This document shows positions 34,501 to 45,015 of a stretch of 64,000 nt of DNA, piece by piece. How positions within the stretch are numbered: position 1 is the first letter of the stretch; each line of letters opens with the position of its first letter. The position numbers and the translations under genes were made by a program. Location of the stretch: positions 2,239,501-2,303,500 of the forward strand of contig NC_064001.1 of assembly GCF_932276165.1 (NCBI RefSeq), read 5' to 3'. The DNA comes from Plutella xylostella (lineage: Eukaryota; Arthropoda; Insecta; Lepidoptera; Plutellidae). The notes beneath the pieces are model-generated. The model saw only the letters and a list, made by a program, of their open reading frames with translations, did not search any database and had not been told where the DNA came from.

Positions 34501-37500
34501 ACATTTCGTAGTAAAGTAAAATTAATATACACTCACGTGCAATGAAAAGGTTCCACTGAGAAAAGCAAAAAAATACTCCTAAACGGAAAAGTCTAGCCTG
34601 ACGCCTTCGGAAACATTGAAGTATATTTTTTAACAGAGCACCAGGATATTACCAACTGAAAACGGTAATATTTTGTTCAAATTTTAAATTAAATGTTTGA
34701 AGAAATGAGAGTTGTTTGGTGTCTGCATTTTTTGAATGGAACTTTTTCATTGCCCGTGAGTGTATTAATTAATAGGCACCTGACTTGTCATATGAGCATC
34801 ACAAAAATCTAGATAAATATTGTGTTAATTATCTAGGCTGGGTTTTCTAAGGTAACAGATCGAAATAATTGGACTTTATTTTATTTCTGCGTGAGTATGT
34901 GAGTATGTTTAAATATCATATAATAATATGACAGCGTGGGTTGACTACGAACCGAATAAATAATATTTATGTCGATCATATTTCCCTTCTTATTATGAAA
35001 TGCTAAACGTAGGCGCCGCCTATAATATCCAGAAGAGAAGTTTGTCTACCACGTGCAAAACATTATGGAGGGTTCGCTACGTTACGAATTCATGCAATCG
35101 GCACCTTTAATACAACGAGATAGGGTTGTGGTTAAAGCGGTGGATCTCCGAAACTTATTTTTTCGTAAGGTAGAGTAACATGGGTCGTTCATAATAATAA
35201 TAATGTTTAGATTATTTAGTGAACACATGATCTATAAATAAACGATTTCTATAAGTAAATAAACATCCAACAGGAGCAGGAAAGAGTGAAATCAATTCAT
35301 TATGTTGTGTAATAGAAAACTTTATAAGTACCTACCAAGTCTACCAACTATGTCTAGACAATCAAACACTTATATAAGTAAGTACTTATAGATAAATTGA
35401 TGGGTATCCTTAGACTGGTTATCCTCCAATATGTGTACCTGATTCCTTTCAGAATGACAATACTCCTGCAGAGTGATTAGGATAAAGATAAGATAAAAGA
35501 TAAAGATAGATAAAAAAATATATTTGGAGGGTTCTCTGCCCCACCCCTGTGTTTATTTAGATAGATATACTTACGTACCTTATGTTGTAATTAAGTAATC
35601 TTTTACTCTCCATTTCTAGTGACCCGACGCAAACGATGGAAGACGCGTTGGAGAGCTTGAAAACGTTTGTATCTTCCGCCCAAACGGCCAAGGTCCCGTA
35701 CGACAGCCACTGTGGGACCACTCCCATTGTTCTCAACAAGGATGGGTCCAACACCGCGGTACAGACGGGCATCACTACCTTGAAGAACCAAAACAAAAGA
35801 TACTTGCCTCATGTGTCGCCTTTTGTAAGTAAATATAATAAGTAGCTCAACAAAAGTAAATTATTGATCTGTGGGAGATCGCTTTAAGCTTTAAAGCCCC
35901 TATTTCGCCTTTCGCACTAACAAACTCATAGGTACCTGTAGGTACTTACGTTCTTTTTATAGCGAGTCAAAGCGATTAAATACTCATTCGGTGAGCTTAA
36001 AAATCAGCTAAGTTAATTTAATATACTTAGCAGTAACATCGTCAGAAATTTGGTAGTGAATAGCCATAGCCATTTCGTCCCACCACACATTATATTATCG
36101 AATTAAGTAGTTACTTAATTCGAGGATTAAAATTAATATGAATGCTTTTATACCAAAAATGCATATTTTAATTTATTATTTTTACCTACGCACTTATCCT
36201 ACTCACAATAACGATCTAAAGTTAAACTAAGTTTAAGTTACTGTTAATTAACTGGCACATTACTTCTTACTTATAACTAATCCCCTTGAGATTCGCCCCC
36301 AATCCCCTCCCTCCCTAGTATTGAATAGCAATAAAGTACATTCACACTGACTACAAATTACTTATTTTAAAAGGCATAGGCCTATAGCTAACAAATACAA
36401 TTTGAGCGCATAAATAAATGTACTTACGTCCAAATGTGACCTTTACAGAAAACACAACTTTGGCCGTTGGACGTGACCAAATTACATTCGCACTCACCTA
36501 ACAAACATGTAGCTAAATTATTCACTATTAAATTACGGACATGAATTATTTGTTGTTTGTTATCTGCTTGTGTTTTTGTGTTTACTCTCGTTAGAATAGA
36601 AAATTGTTCATCTCATTATTTACATTCAGTAGCTAGACTCACGACTCTCACGAGCAATGAAAATGTTCCAGAGAGATAATCACCACTCAAACGGAAAAGG
36701 TCTGCAATATTGATAGATCAAAATATATTATATAACCAAAAATGTAACTACTGTGTTAAAATCTTAATTAAAGTTAGGTATAATAAAAAATATAATAATA
36801 TATAATAAAAAATGGAGGCCATTTAGAGTCGACATTTTGTAAGTGAAACTTTTTCATTGCTCGCCAATATCAAGAATACGAGTAGGTAGATATGCATATA
36901 AAAAAGTTAAAAGTCACGGAATGAATATGAATACTTAAATAAATAGACATAGAAGGCTACTGCGTGCCAATGACTGATGGGGTAATAGAGTTTTCGAGTG
37001 TAGACGATGCAGGCGCCGCGTGGCGTGGGACGCCCTCCGGCCCACTGGTCTGACTTTCACAAATCATTCTGATACCTGATACTGAACTGTAGTGAAACAA
37101 AGGATGTACGCACTTACCTTTTTTACTATTTGATACCTAAATTATACTCATTGTTTTCATAAAAAATAGCTAGAACACGTAATGAAAGTCCATAATATCT
37201 CACCTACAGATCCGGTACCATGTTTGCGAAAATTCCACTGAAAATGAAAACAGCACGATGACAGAAGGCTATTCAACCGACACAGACATTGAGTGCGAAA
37301 CCAATGATGAAGTGGACATTTATGCCAATAGTTTACTCCAGGATAATTCCACGAATCCCTACATTGGTAAATTCGGCGACCTTCATGTGGTTTACCCCGA
37401 TTATGAAGCTGAAAACTCTACAGAACTTCTTAAGACCTTTTGGTCCACTATAGGAACTTATGATGGGGTAATATTGGAAAACAGCTGGCCTCAAGATGAC

Positions 37501-40500
37501 TATTATGACAAAGAAATGATGGGTGAAACTTATGAGATTCTACCGTATTTCACTAAGGTGGGTGTTGGTTCTGGGATTTAATTTTGAACTTGTATTAAAA
37601 TTGTACTTGTTATAAGACTTGTTTGAGGTGTACGAGAGGCTCCTCGAATTACGTATTACCTCAGAAGTTCAAAGTAATTTAATAATTTATAAAACATCAT
37701 ACACTAACTCAGCCATTTTTCAATCCGCAGTATTTTGAAAAAGCATTCAACCATACGCCGCAATGGAACGCGATCCGGCCAGGCGGCGCCTTCCATATGT
37801 ACTCTCACAACATCTACAGTAACCACTTCCTCTCCACCGTCCAAGAACTCGGCACCACCCCTGTCTTCACCAGCAGCCAATGGATGAACGGCAATGCCAC
37901 TGTCAACCGCCAAAACGTACCTACTTCCTGGGCAAGCCTCCACCGAGAGCTAAAAGCTGTTGCCTTAAACGGTATATCTGGTCTAAGATACACGAACACA
38001 CCTATTTGTGGAGATACCGATAACTATAACCCTGAACTGCAGACCATGCTGTGTGTCAAGTGGTACCAGGCTGCTACCTACCTGCCTCTCATCAAGATCC
38101 ATTCGCACAGATCGGCTCGGGACCCCTTAGCGTTCACTGGAAGCTACAGGAAGTATGTTCTGGAAGCATTGAACAGACGACAGAGTTTGCTTCCGTATTT
38201 CTACACGGTGTTGCAAGGAGGTCCGCTGCTCAGGCCGATGTTCTACCAGTTCCCCAAAGAGGCGGAATTAGAAAGTCTGAGCTCGCAGTATAGCGTTGGG
38301 GACAGTTTGCTGATAGTGCCGAATCTGCTGCCCAAGCAGGCCAGTGTGCTGGTGTGGATGCCTCCAGGGACGTGGTATGAGATGTGGGGAGGCCTGAGGG
38401 TGACTACCGCTGAAGTAGAGACCATCACCATGACCACCACTGATGAGGACTTCCTGGTCTTTGTAAGGGGTGGCTCGATCATATTTATGCAAAAAGTAAG
38501 TAAAATATAGGTACCTATTTATATTATTTATTCAGGCTTGCTAAACTATACCAGTACCATACTGGTGTAAGTACCTATATGTACCTACTTACCTAGTTCA
38601 GAGCTTGTTTTTATATTTCAAGATCTAGGTATGTACCTACTTCTTTTAGCTGTTCTTAGGGTTTTGCTCTTACAGTTTTGTTTTTCTGAAACATCGGAAC
38701 GCTGCGCAAACCACGGCTCTATCTCGTTGTACATATATGTCGCAGGCAATTCGTAAGATCTCGCCGTTTACATACGGCGTCGTCAGTTAACAAACGCTCG
38801 CTGTTTTGTAATTTGCCGAAGGCATATTGATAACTCGTTCAATCGTTCTGATTTCGACGTTAATTGCAGTTTTAGAGTGACCATGATAAAACACAGTTTG
38901 AACTTTGAACAAATGGAAAAATCTGACTTTATTTCAGGATTTCAAGTAAGACTTTCCTTTTGTTTTCTAAAGAAGGTACCTAAGCAGGTACTACATAAGT
39001 TAAAATATTTTAAAAAATATACATTTAAATATAAAACGTAGTATTTATACAGAACAATAAAACTAGGCATTTCCAGATAAAAACATACACTGGTGCCCGA
39101 ATGCACTAAACTTAGGAAAACGCTAAACCCTTTACTAAACAATTTATGAAACTGTAAATTAATATCCTGAATGTGTCTTCCGTACACCGGGATCTATGGA
39201 TAACGTAGTAGTTTTTAGGTGCGGGATAACCTCAAAAACTTTGTCGTTTGTCTACGGCTTTTTTAATGCTCCTGCACTGACTAAATGACTTTAAAGTCAC
39301 AATTATTTGGTGAAAATGCTTCTACACTCGTAATATTTGCACTGTTTTGAGTAATTATTGAGTCACAGAACCACTACTTGACGCCATTTTTGTTGTTGTG
39401 ATCAACAGCGCCGCGCGTTGTAAGAACCTGAACTAAATTCTTCAATTTGCCGCGGCATTATGTAAACGGCGTATGGATTGTCAATGAAATGTTGTGGCAT
39501 ATTATAAAATGACACGGCAATATACATTTTGCCTTCGGCATATTACAAAACAGCGAGCGTTTTTAAACTGACGACGCCGTATGTAAACGGCGAGATCTTA
39601 CAAAATGCCTGCGACACATATAAGACGTTAGTATGAAAAATGTTTGTTCGTTTGTTCATCGCCTTAGAGAAAGAGTGAGACTCCCGTATCGGTCATGAGA
39701 ATTACAATACAGGTTCTAACTTCCACCGGTATTAACTATATTTTTTTTTCTTGGACAACATAAAACTATGATTAGTGTAAATACATAGCTAATATTATCT
39801 ATAAATTTACTCAAAAATTCTATTATTTTTTTGGTCAAATATAATAGAATAAATTTGTTAACTACTATCTCGTTAGTTTCAAAGTTCACCCCGTGAATGA
39901 ATCATTCACCAACACACAAATTATATCCATCCTGTATAAATTTGAATATCTTATGATTCTGTTCCGAGAAAAGTTTCGCAAAGTTTCTGTTTTTATCTCG
40001 TGGCCTTTTGGTGTTTTTTTACCAATTCATAATGTAAATTCTCTGTCGCTTTGAGAATAACTTACGGAACTTTTGTGAGCTATGAATTCCCTACTTAATT
40101 ATTCCCGCATAAGGCTAAATGACGATAGGTTCATACCCCCACTGCTACTATAGGTAGGTATCTAGAAGGTACTCTAACATAACAAAAAGCTAACGAACAA
40201 GTTGTCACGAAATTGCGTTAAGAAAGATGTAGAATTACGTGAGATAGAGTCGTGGTAAGCGCAGCAAAGAATGCTACGAAACTTCGTTTCTCGTAAGCTG
40301 TAGGGATCCCCCTAATCTAAACCTCTCCCGAGGAGCGCCACCGCTCCGACACGAGTTCAGTGACCGATTAAATAACTCTCAGAAGTGACGCTTGAATAAT
40401 CACTATTTCCCATTTCCAGGACACCCAACTGACATCCGAGGATACCCGGAAGAGGTCAAGCTACGAACTCTTGATTGCCTTAGAATGCTTGAATAGTACA

Positions 40501-40791
40501 ATTTCTAATTCTACCAAAACCGAACAACTTAACTGCTCAGCTACAGGAGATCTCTTCGTAACCTCTCATTTGACAATCCACGCGACAGCTGATGAAGAAA
40601 ACGTCACTTTCACGCACACAGGATACGGGTTCGAATCCCTGTGCGGAAGTGCTGCGGTAACTGTTGATTATATCCCGAAAATAACGCTTTATGGACCGAA
40701 AAATAGGGTCGTTTATAGAGACGTCAACCTTTGCCAACTTCAAACTCCGGTGGGAGGCGATAATAGTTTCACAGTTACACTGGTCGATTAA
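30616..40791 (+). CDS. GH31 family membrane protein with trefoil domain, predicted non-catalytic
   Basis: Seven coding exons with consensus splice sites: 30616-30682, 32449-33236, 33477-33625, 35620-35824, 37210-37557, 37731-38495 and 40420-40791. All phases agree and give 897 aa. A cytoplasmic tail is followed by one membrane segment (about residues 38-57), so this is a type II protein. A six-cysteine P-type trefoil domain follows (Cys75, 85, 95, 99, 100, 108), then a glycoside-hydrolase-31 barrel and C-terminal beta domains, as in maltase-glucoamylase, sucrase-isomaltase and acid alpha-glucosidase. The nucleophile motif WIDMNE is replaced (DGVILENSWP, Glu493 at the Asp position), and the acid/base region GD-V-SSW reads QNVPTSW (Asn581 for Asp). 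I infer loss of hydrolase activity with the fold kept. Many NxS/T sites fit an extracellular role. Its first exon is duplicated at 28650. Confidence 0.88.
31528..31571. repeat. (ATTT)n microsatellite
   Basis: About ten TTTA/ATTT tetramers in the first GH31 intron. Confidence 0.85.
31644..31800 (+). mobile_element. TA-MITE, 5' half only
   Basis: The left terminal repeat CACTAATGAGCAATGAAAAA is preceded by TA, and the family interior follows to about 31790. The right terminal repeat is missing. A half-arm related to the 1188 fold-back starts near 31856. Confidence 0.65.
33246..33381. mobile_element. Fold-back MITE beside the GH31 exon 2 donor
   Basis: Arms of about 40 bp (CAGAAGGTCTAGCACGGGGC and its near-complement ending 33379) enclose a short spacer. 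It starts about 10 bp after the exon 2/intron junction (33236/33237) and fills more than half of the 240-bp intron. Confidence 0.75.
34148..34324 (+). mobile_element. Helitron-like repeat, diverged copy
   Basis: It starts TCGTACTAATATTATAAAGG, continues with a TGTG-rich tract and 'cggctgaaccgattttaatg', and ends GCGGCGAAAGCTAG. It lies in the third GH31 intron. Confidence 0.6.
34530..34762. mobile_element. TA-flanked MITE, full copy (233 bp)
   Basis: The terminal repeats CACTCACGTGCAATGAAAAG and CATTGCCCGTGAGTG are flanked by TA (34528-34529 and 34763-34764). It has the same family interior. It lies in the third GH31 intron. Confidence 0.88.
35825..37209. other. GH31 intron 4, non-coding
   Basis: It contains the MITE at 36645-36867. 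A short GC-rich block at about 37000-37055 (gatgcaggcgccgcgtggcg) resembles LINE coding scrap. Nothing else was recognised. Confidence 0.4.
36645..36867. mobile_element. TA-MITE copy with worn ends
   Basis: CTCACGAGCAATGAAAATGT at the left and 'actttttcattgctcg' at the right match the family's terminal repeats with several differences. The interior has local duplication of ATAATAT. Confidence 0.65.
38733..39622. mobile_element. 890-bp DNA element with ~95-bp terminal inverted repeats
   Basis: The left arm 38733-38829 (containing GATCTCGCCGTTTACATACG) and the right arm 39525-39622 are near-perfect complements. The interior repeats shorter related words (such as 'cggcgtatgg' near 39467) but has no transposase. 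It lies in GH31 intron 6. Long arms and a repetitive interior fit a fold-back type non-autonomous element. Confidence 0.78.
39623..40419. other. Distal part of GH31 intron 6
   Basis: AT-rich, with no recognised element except a GC-richer segment near 40240-40350 that has no identifiable coding content. Confidence 0.4.
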
Positions 40792-40841
40792 ACTTTGATA
40801 CCCTATCGTATTGTACATAGTACCTACCTGCCTTTATATGG

Positions 40842-40847
40842 AATAAA
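40842..40847 (+). terminator. Polyadenylation signal of the GH31 gene
   Basis: AATAAA lies 50 bp after the stop codon at 40791, as expected for the 3' end of this transcript. Confidence 0.7.
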
Positions 40848-41564
40848 ATTGTATTAAGCATTTATTGTGTTTACATAATATTTCATATGAGGCCTCGAAT
40901 TAATGTAGGCATTTCGGTACTTTTTAATTGGATATTTTGACGTTCATTAGTGCAACCACTTTATATCTATTTCCTGAGTTGGTTTAACGATAATTTCGAA
41001 TAACATAGTTAATTAGGTACCTATATAAACAATATATATTTTGATAATTACAAGATTAAGCAAAAATATGCAGGTAGGTTAATTTTTATGAGATTATATC
41101 GTCACCCCGAACTTTCACAGTGATGTGCTCAAGTTGTGATACTTACATAAATAATTTCAAGTACTTACAATTAATTATATTAATTACCTAAATGATTTAT
41201 AAACAACTTCAAATAAAGACGTCCGTTCTAATGGTGAATTATTTTGATTGAAATCTTTTGTTTTATACAGTAGGCGACAGCATAATATGTGAAGCTATAA
41301 CGGGTTACTTAATTAAACTCGAGTCTCCCAGCAGATAACGTAAACAACAATACTGTAATGTAATAATGACGCAACATAAAGCATAAATAACAAAACGAAG
41401 ATAAGATGTTTATTTCCACTGTAGGGGACAGTAATCACTCACAAACACAACTCTATCATCTCGACCTGACCCTCCGCGGCGCAGATAACACCAGCCCAAA
41501 CCGCGAACATCGCCAATACACCACCAGTCGTCCCCAGTGCCACTACTAACACAACCAGTATTTA
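40848..41564. other. Intergenic region between GH31 and PRPS genes
   Basis: AT-rich on the left; the last 140 bp (41420-41564) are GC-richer and probably form the 5' UTR of the PRPS gene. No repeat was recognised. Confidence 0.4.
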
Positions 41565-42599
41565 ATGAGTGAACCAGTAGATAACGCGGTGAATCAACTC
41601 GGTGAAAAGGAAAGGACACACTTCAACCTGCCAACTCCAAGGATGCCGGACATCAAAGTGTTCAGCGGGAGCTCGCACCCTCACATCGCGAAGACGATTG
41701 TGGCTCGACTCGGGCTTCCCCTGGGCAAGGCGACTACCAAGAAATTCAGCAACCACGAGACAAGCGTCGAGATCGGGGAGTCCGTCCGCGGAGATGACGT
41801 CTACATCGTGCAGAGCGGCTGCGGAGAGATCAACGACAACCTCATGGAGCTCTTCATCATGATCAACGCGTGCAAGATCGCGTCCGCGTCGCGCGTCACC
41901 GCCGTCATCCCCTGCTTCCCCTACTCCAGGCAGGACAAGAAAGAGAAGAGCCGCGCCCCCATCACCGCCAAACTTCTGGCGAATCTAGTCTCCGTCGCCG
42001 GCGCCGACAGGGTCATCACCATCGACCTCCACTCCACACAAATCCAGGGCTTCTTCAACATCCCTGTTGACAACCTGTACGCGGAACCCGCTATCACTAA
42101 GTGGATCAAGGAAAACATCCCTGAATGGAGGGACAGCGTCATGGTCTCGCCTGACGCCGGCGGGGTCAAGCGGATGACCTCTATCGCCGACCGCTTAGAT
42201 ATCGACTTCGCGATCATCCACAAGGAGAGCCAGAAAGTTGGGGAGGTCAACTCGACAGTGTTGGTCGGTGATGTGAACAACAGAACGGCGATCATGGTCG
42301 ATGACTTGGCGGATACCTGCGACACCATTGTGAAGGGAGCTGAGAAGTTAAGAGAGTCTGGAGCGAAGAAAGTTTACGCTATTCTGACGCACGGTGTGTT
42401 AGCTGGCAACGCGATAGAGAAGATTAACAACTCCTACTTGGAGGCGTTAGTAGTGACTAACACCATTCCTCAGGAGAAGAACATGAAGGTGTGTCCGAAA
42501 CTGCAGACGATCGATATTTCCGTGATGCTGGCGGAGGCGATCCGGCGCACCCACTACAACGAATCTGTTTCTTATTTATTCACTAACGTACCTTATTAG
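41565..42599 (+). CDS. Ribose-phosphate pyrophosphokinase-like protein, intronless and divergent
   Basis: A single open frame of 344 aa aligns end to end with animal PRPS (318 aa), plus about 26 extra residues before MPDIKVFSG. PRPS makes PRPP from ATP and ribose-5-phosphate in the cytosol for nucleotide synthesis. Retained are the ATP-site words KKFSNHET and PYSRQDKK, the metal/ATP loop DLHSTQIQGFF and SPDAGG. Two catalytic positions differ: the flexible-loop KER motif reads KES (Ser222, where the catalytic Arg is expected), and the PRPP loop VDDxADTCGT reads VDDLADTCDT (Asp253 for Gly). These suggest reduced or altered activity. The absence of introns suggests a retrocopy, though no poly-A or flanking duplication was seen. 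The first two thirds are strikingly GC-rich against the AT-rich surroundings. Start: first ATG of the frame. Confidence 0.9.
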   Translation: MSEPVDNAVNQLGEKERTHFNLPTPRMPDIKVFSGSSHPHIAKTIVARLGLPLGKATTKKFSNHETSVEIGESVRGDDVYIVQSGCGEINDNLMELFIMINACKIASASRVTAVIPCFPYSRQDKKEKSRAPITAKLLANLVSVAGADRVITIDLHSTQIQGFFNIPVDNLYAEPAITKWIKENIPEWRDSVMVSPDAGGVKRMTSIADRLDIDFAIIHKESQKVGEVNSTVLVGDVNNRTAIMVDDLADTCDTIVKGAEKLRESGAKKVYAILTHGVLAGNAIEKINNSYLEALVVTNTIPQEKNMKVCPKLQTIDISVMLAEAIRRTHYNESVSYLFTNVPY

Positions 42600-42882
42600 A
42601 GCTCGTAAGAACTTTAGGTATGATTGTTGTTAAAATAATATATTTGAATTAACTAGTTTTATACGATTACATGTAAGTAAGCAAATTTATAGTAGGTTTC
42701 TAAGCTGCTGAGATGGTGAATGGTTATCGATCTTCCTACGTACCATAGAATTTCATTAAAAATATTAAGAGTCCAATCTTAATTTTTATTTAATTAACAA
42801 AGCAGATTTGTTACTAACCTTCCCATTCCCATAGTTCAATATAAATGCTAGTATAATTTTATACAGTAGGAGAATACCTACC
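42600..42882. other. 3' flank of PRPS-like gene
   Basis: AT-rich. No canonical AATAAA lies close to the stop codon, and no other feature was seen. Confidence 0.4.
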
Positions 42883-43093
42883 TATACCTGGATCTTTTAT
42901 TCGACGGAATTCTGACATTTCAAAAGTGATGCTACTTAAAAAGCTCTTAACCGAAAAAAGGAAAAATTTGGATCCCTTTCTGGGCAATAAAAAAATAAAA
43001 TGACAGATAATGTATGGAATTCATATTAATTACTTTATTTTATTCTTTAGCTGGCATCACTTCCTACTAAATTCAGGGATAGTAAACCTTTTT

Positions 43094-43656
43094 AGGGCGG
43101 ATTCGACCAACGTCGAGTAACTTTTTACTCACGAGTAAACTACCAGTTACTCGGGAGTAAGCAGATTTTGCATTCTATCAAACCTGATAGCAAGATAAGT
43201 AGCTTATCCCAAGAATAAAAAGTTATACCACCAAAATTGACCGTGTAACGATCTTATCCGAGAGTAATTTTGTAATGGCGGCGGCACATCAGCTGATTAG
43301 AAAACCGTCATAATGACATATAAACACATCTGTCAAAAAATAAACAAAAGCACGTTAAAAGGCAAATTCTCAGAATAACAACAGCGATTCAAATATTAAA
43401 ACCTTATTAAAACATAAACAATTTCATACTATTATAATCCATTCAAACTAAGTTGGCATGTCATTTCTATTGCATGCTTTGAAAACGCAGGTATTTTTAT
43501 TTTAGTTGCAGTACAGTTTCGTTCCTCGTTCATTCAATTAATCATGGTATAACTTGGTAGAATGCAAATGTACTTATCCCAGATATTTACTCGCGTATAA
43601 ATTTTATTCCGGTATAGTTATTCTCGTGTAATGTGATGTTTGGTCGAATCCACCCT
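43094..43656. mobile_element. Non-autonomous DNA element with GGGCGGATTCGACCAA ends
   Basis: The left end AGGGCGGATTCGACCAA faces the right end TTTGGTCGAATCCACCCT. The interior is rich in 'gagtaa' and 'ttactcg' words near the left end and has no coding content. The target duplication was not resolved. Confidence 0.6.
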
Positions 43657-43905
43657 CAATCGATTTCAAAAAAAGATTCTTTATTCGGTACATACTTGTA
43701 TGTACTTATGTAAGATTATTGGGACTGCACAACAAACAAATATACTTGCAAAATTTTATAGATGTATGATGTATGTTTATAATGTTTGTCCTCGCATATC
43801 TCCGAAACGATTGAACCAATTGCCACTATTAATTTTTTTAATGGCTTACATTGAGCAGTCTAAAGTATCATCATAATCGGTTAGTATTAATAATGATTAG
43901 ATATT

Positions 43906-44240
43906 CTATTCTATTCTCTTTGGGGATGTAAGTACCTGCACCTGGCTCTCTCGAGTGAAACCTTTGTGCATATCCCCAAGGTCTAAACTGCCTTCCTATA
44001 TAAGCTTGGACCATTTCCCACCACGCTGGTCCACTGCGGGTTGGTGGGTTCACATATCTAGATGTGCTAAATCTAGATATGCAGGTTTCCTCACGATGTT
44101 TTCCTTCACCGTAAGAGCGATGGTATACATTGTACTTAAGTTAAAAGTACTCATTGGTACATGTCAGCGCCGGGATTCGAACCCGCATCTCTTGCGTGAG
44201 AAGCGGGCGCTTACCCGACTGAGCTACCACTGCTCTTATT
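43906..44240 (-). mobile_element. Full-length tRNA-derived SINE
   Basis: The minus-strand head has a perfect A box (TAGCTCAGTCGG, about 44216-44227) and B box (GGTTCGAATCC, about 44172-44182). The body contains 'ggtgaaggaaaacatcgtga', and the 3' end has an (AGAAT)n tail at 43906-43918. A 19-bp target repeat with one indel (TTAATAAT-GATTAGATATT) flanks it at about 43887-43905 and 44247-44266. A tail fragment of the same family is at 3903-3990. Confidence 0.85.
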
Positions 44241-44435
44241 ATTATTTAATAATCGATTAGATATTTTAATAAACAATTATATTTTTTCTTTATTTATACT
44301 TTAATTAAGTATATTATTTTTGTGATGTAAAGGGACGTAATTATTACTCACCGTAGGTATATCCCCTTTTAATTTGGGGCGCCGCACTTAATAAAATGGA
44401 TAGGTACATTCACTAACAAATAAAATGTATAGAGT

Positions 44436-44617
44436 CAATGATTTCAAAAGGAAGGATACGCCCGTCAGAACGTTTTGTCAAAAGAAAATGGCACCCGCGC
44501 GCTGGCCCTAATTTCATACAAATTATGACAGATTTATGAGGTTTTAGGGCCAACGCGAGGGTGTCATTTTCTAGAGCGGTTGGGCCTGTCCTTACGCTAG
44601 TAATATATAAGTCAATG
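44436..44617 (-). mobile_element. hAT-like MITE, second copy (182 bp)
   Basis: It matches the MITE in the BEL gag (21252-21437) along its length in reverse orientation, lacking about 4 bp near one end. The direct repeat TATAGAGT lies at 44428-44435 and 44618-44625 (8 bp), different from the gag copy, so the two are independent insertions. Confidence 0.88.
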
Positions 44618-44659
44618 TATAGAGTAGTTTAGACTTAGATGTTCAGGGGGGTCACTCTC

Positions 44660-44750
44660 TAAATCGACGAACGAACGAACAAGAATTGTCACGCAATCGG
44701 CACGCTTAATACAACGAGATAGAGCCGAGCTCTTGTTCGTTCGTTCGTTT
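44660..44750. repeat. Fold-back with (CGAA)n arms
   Basis: ACGAACGAACGAACAAGA near 44662-44683 is complemented by TCTTGTTCGTTCGTTCGT near 44732-44749. The loop 'caatcggcac.cttaatacaa' followed by 'cgagatag' is shared with a site near 35095-35130. Confidence 0.6.
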
Positions 44751-45015
44751 GATTTTGGTAGTGGCCCTCCAGACTCGTATTGAAAAAAGGGCTCAGCCAA
44801 AAAAGGTTTGTGATCTCTGACATGTCAAAAGTAGATAACTGTCAGAATTCCGTCGAATAAAAGATCCAGGTATACCTCCTATTTCGTTAGATAAGTACCT
44901 ACCTATTGATTTAAATCATCCACTACTGTATCTAACAAACATTTGAATACATTTACTTGTCTCATAGTTTATGTAAAATACTATAAACTTCTCGGCTGCG
45001 GTCATTTATTTGTTA

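Larger units (their letters stand above)
42883..44874. mobile_element. 2-kb TIR DNA element containing three nested elements
   Basis: A 34-bp perfect inverted repeat starting TATACCTGGATCTTTTATTC occurs at 42883-42916 and 44841-44874. Inside are another TIR element (43094-43656), a SINE (43906-44240), a hAT-like MITE (44436-44617) and a fold-back near 44660-44750. No transposase frame was found, so it is non-autonomous or gutted. Confidence 0.75.

Noticed and set aside
44162..44236. Possible tRNA gene on the minus strand with perfect A and B boxes
   Set aside because: The acceptor stem does not pair, and the sequence continues into a SINE body with a pentamer tail and target duplication, so it is a SINE head.
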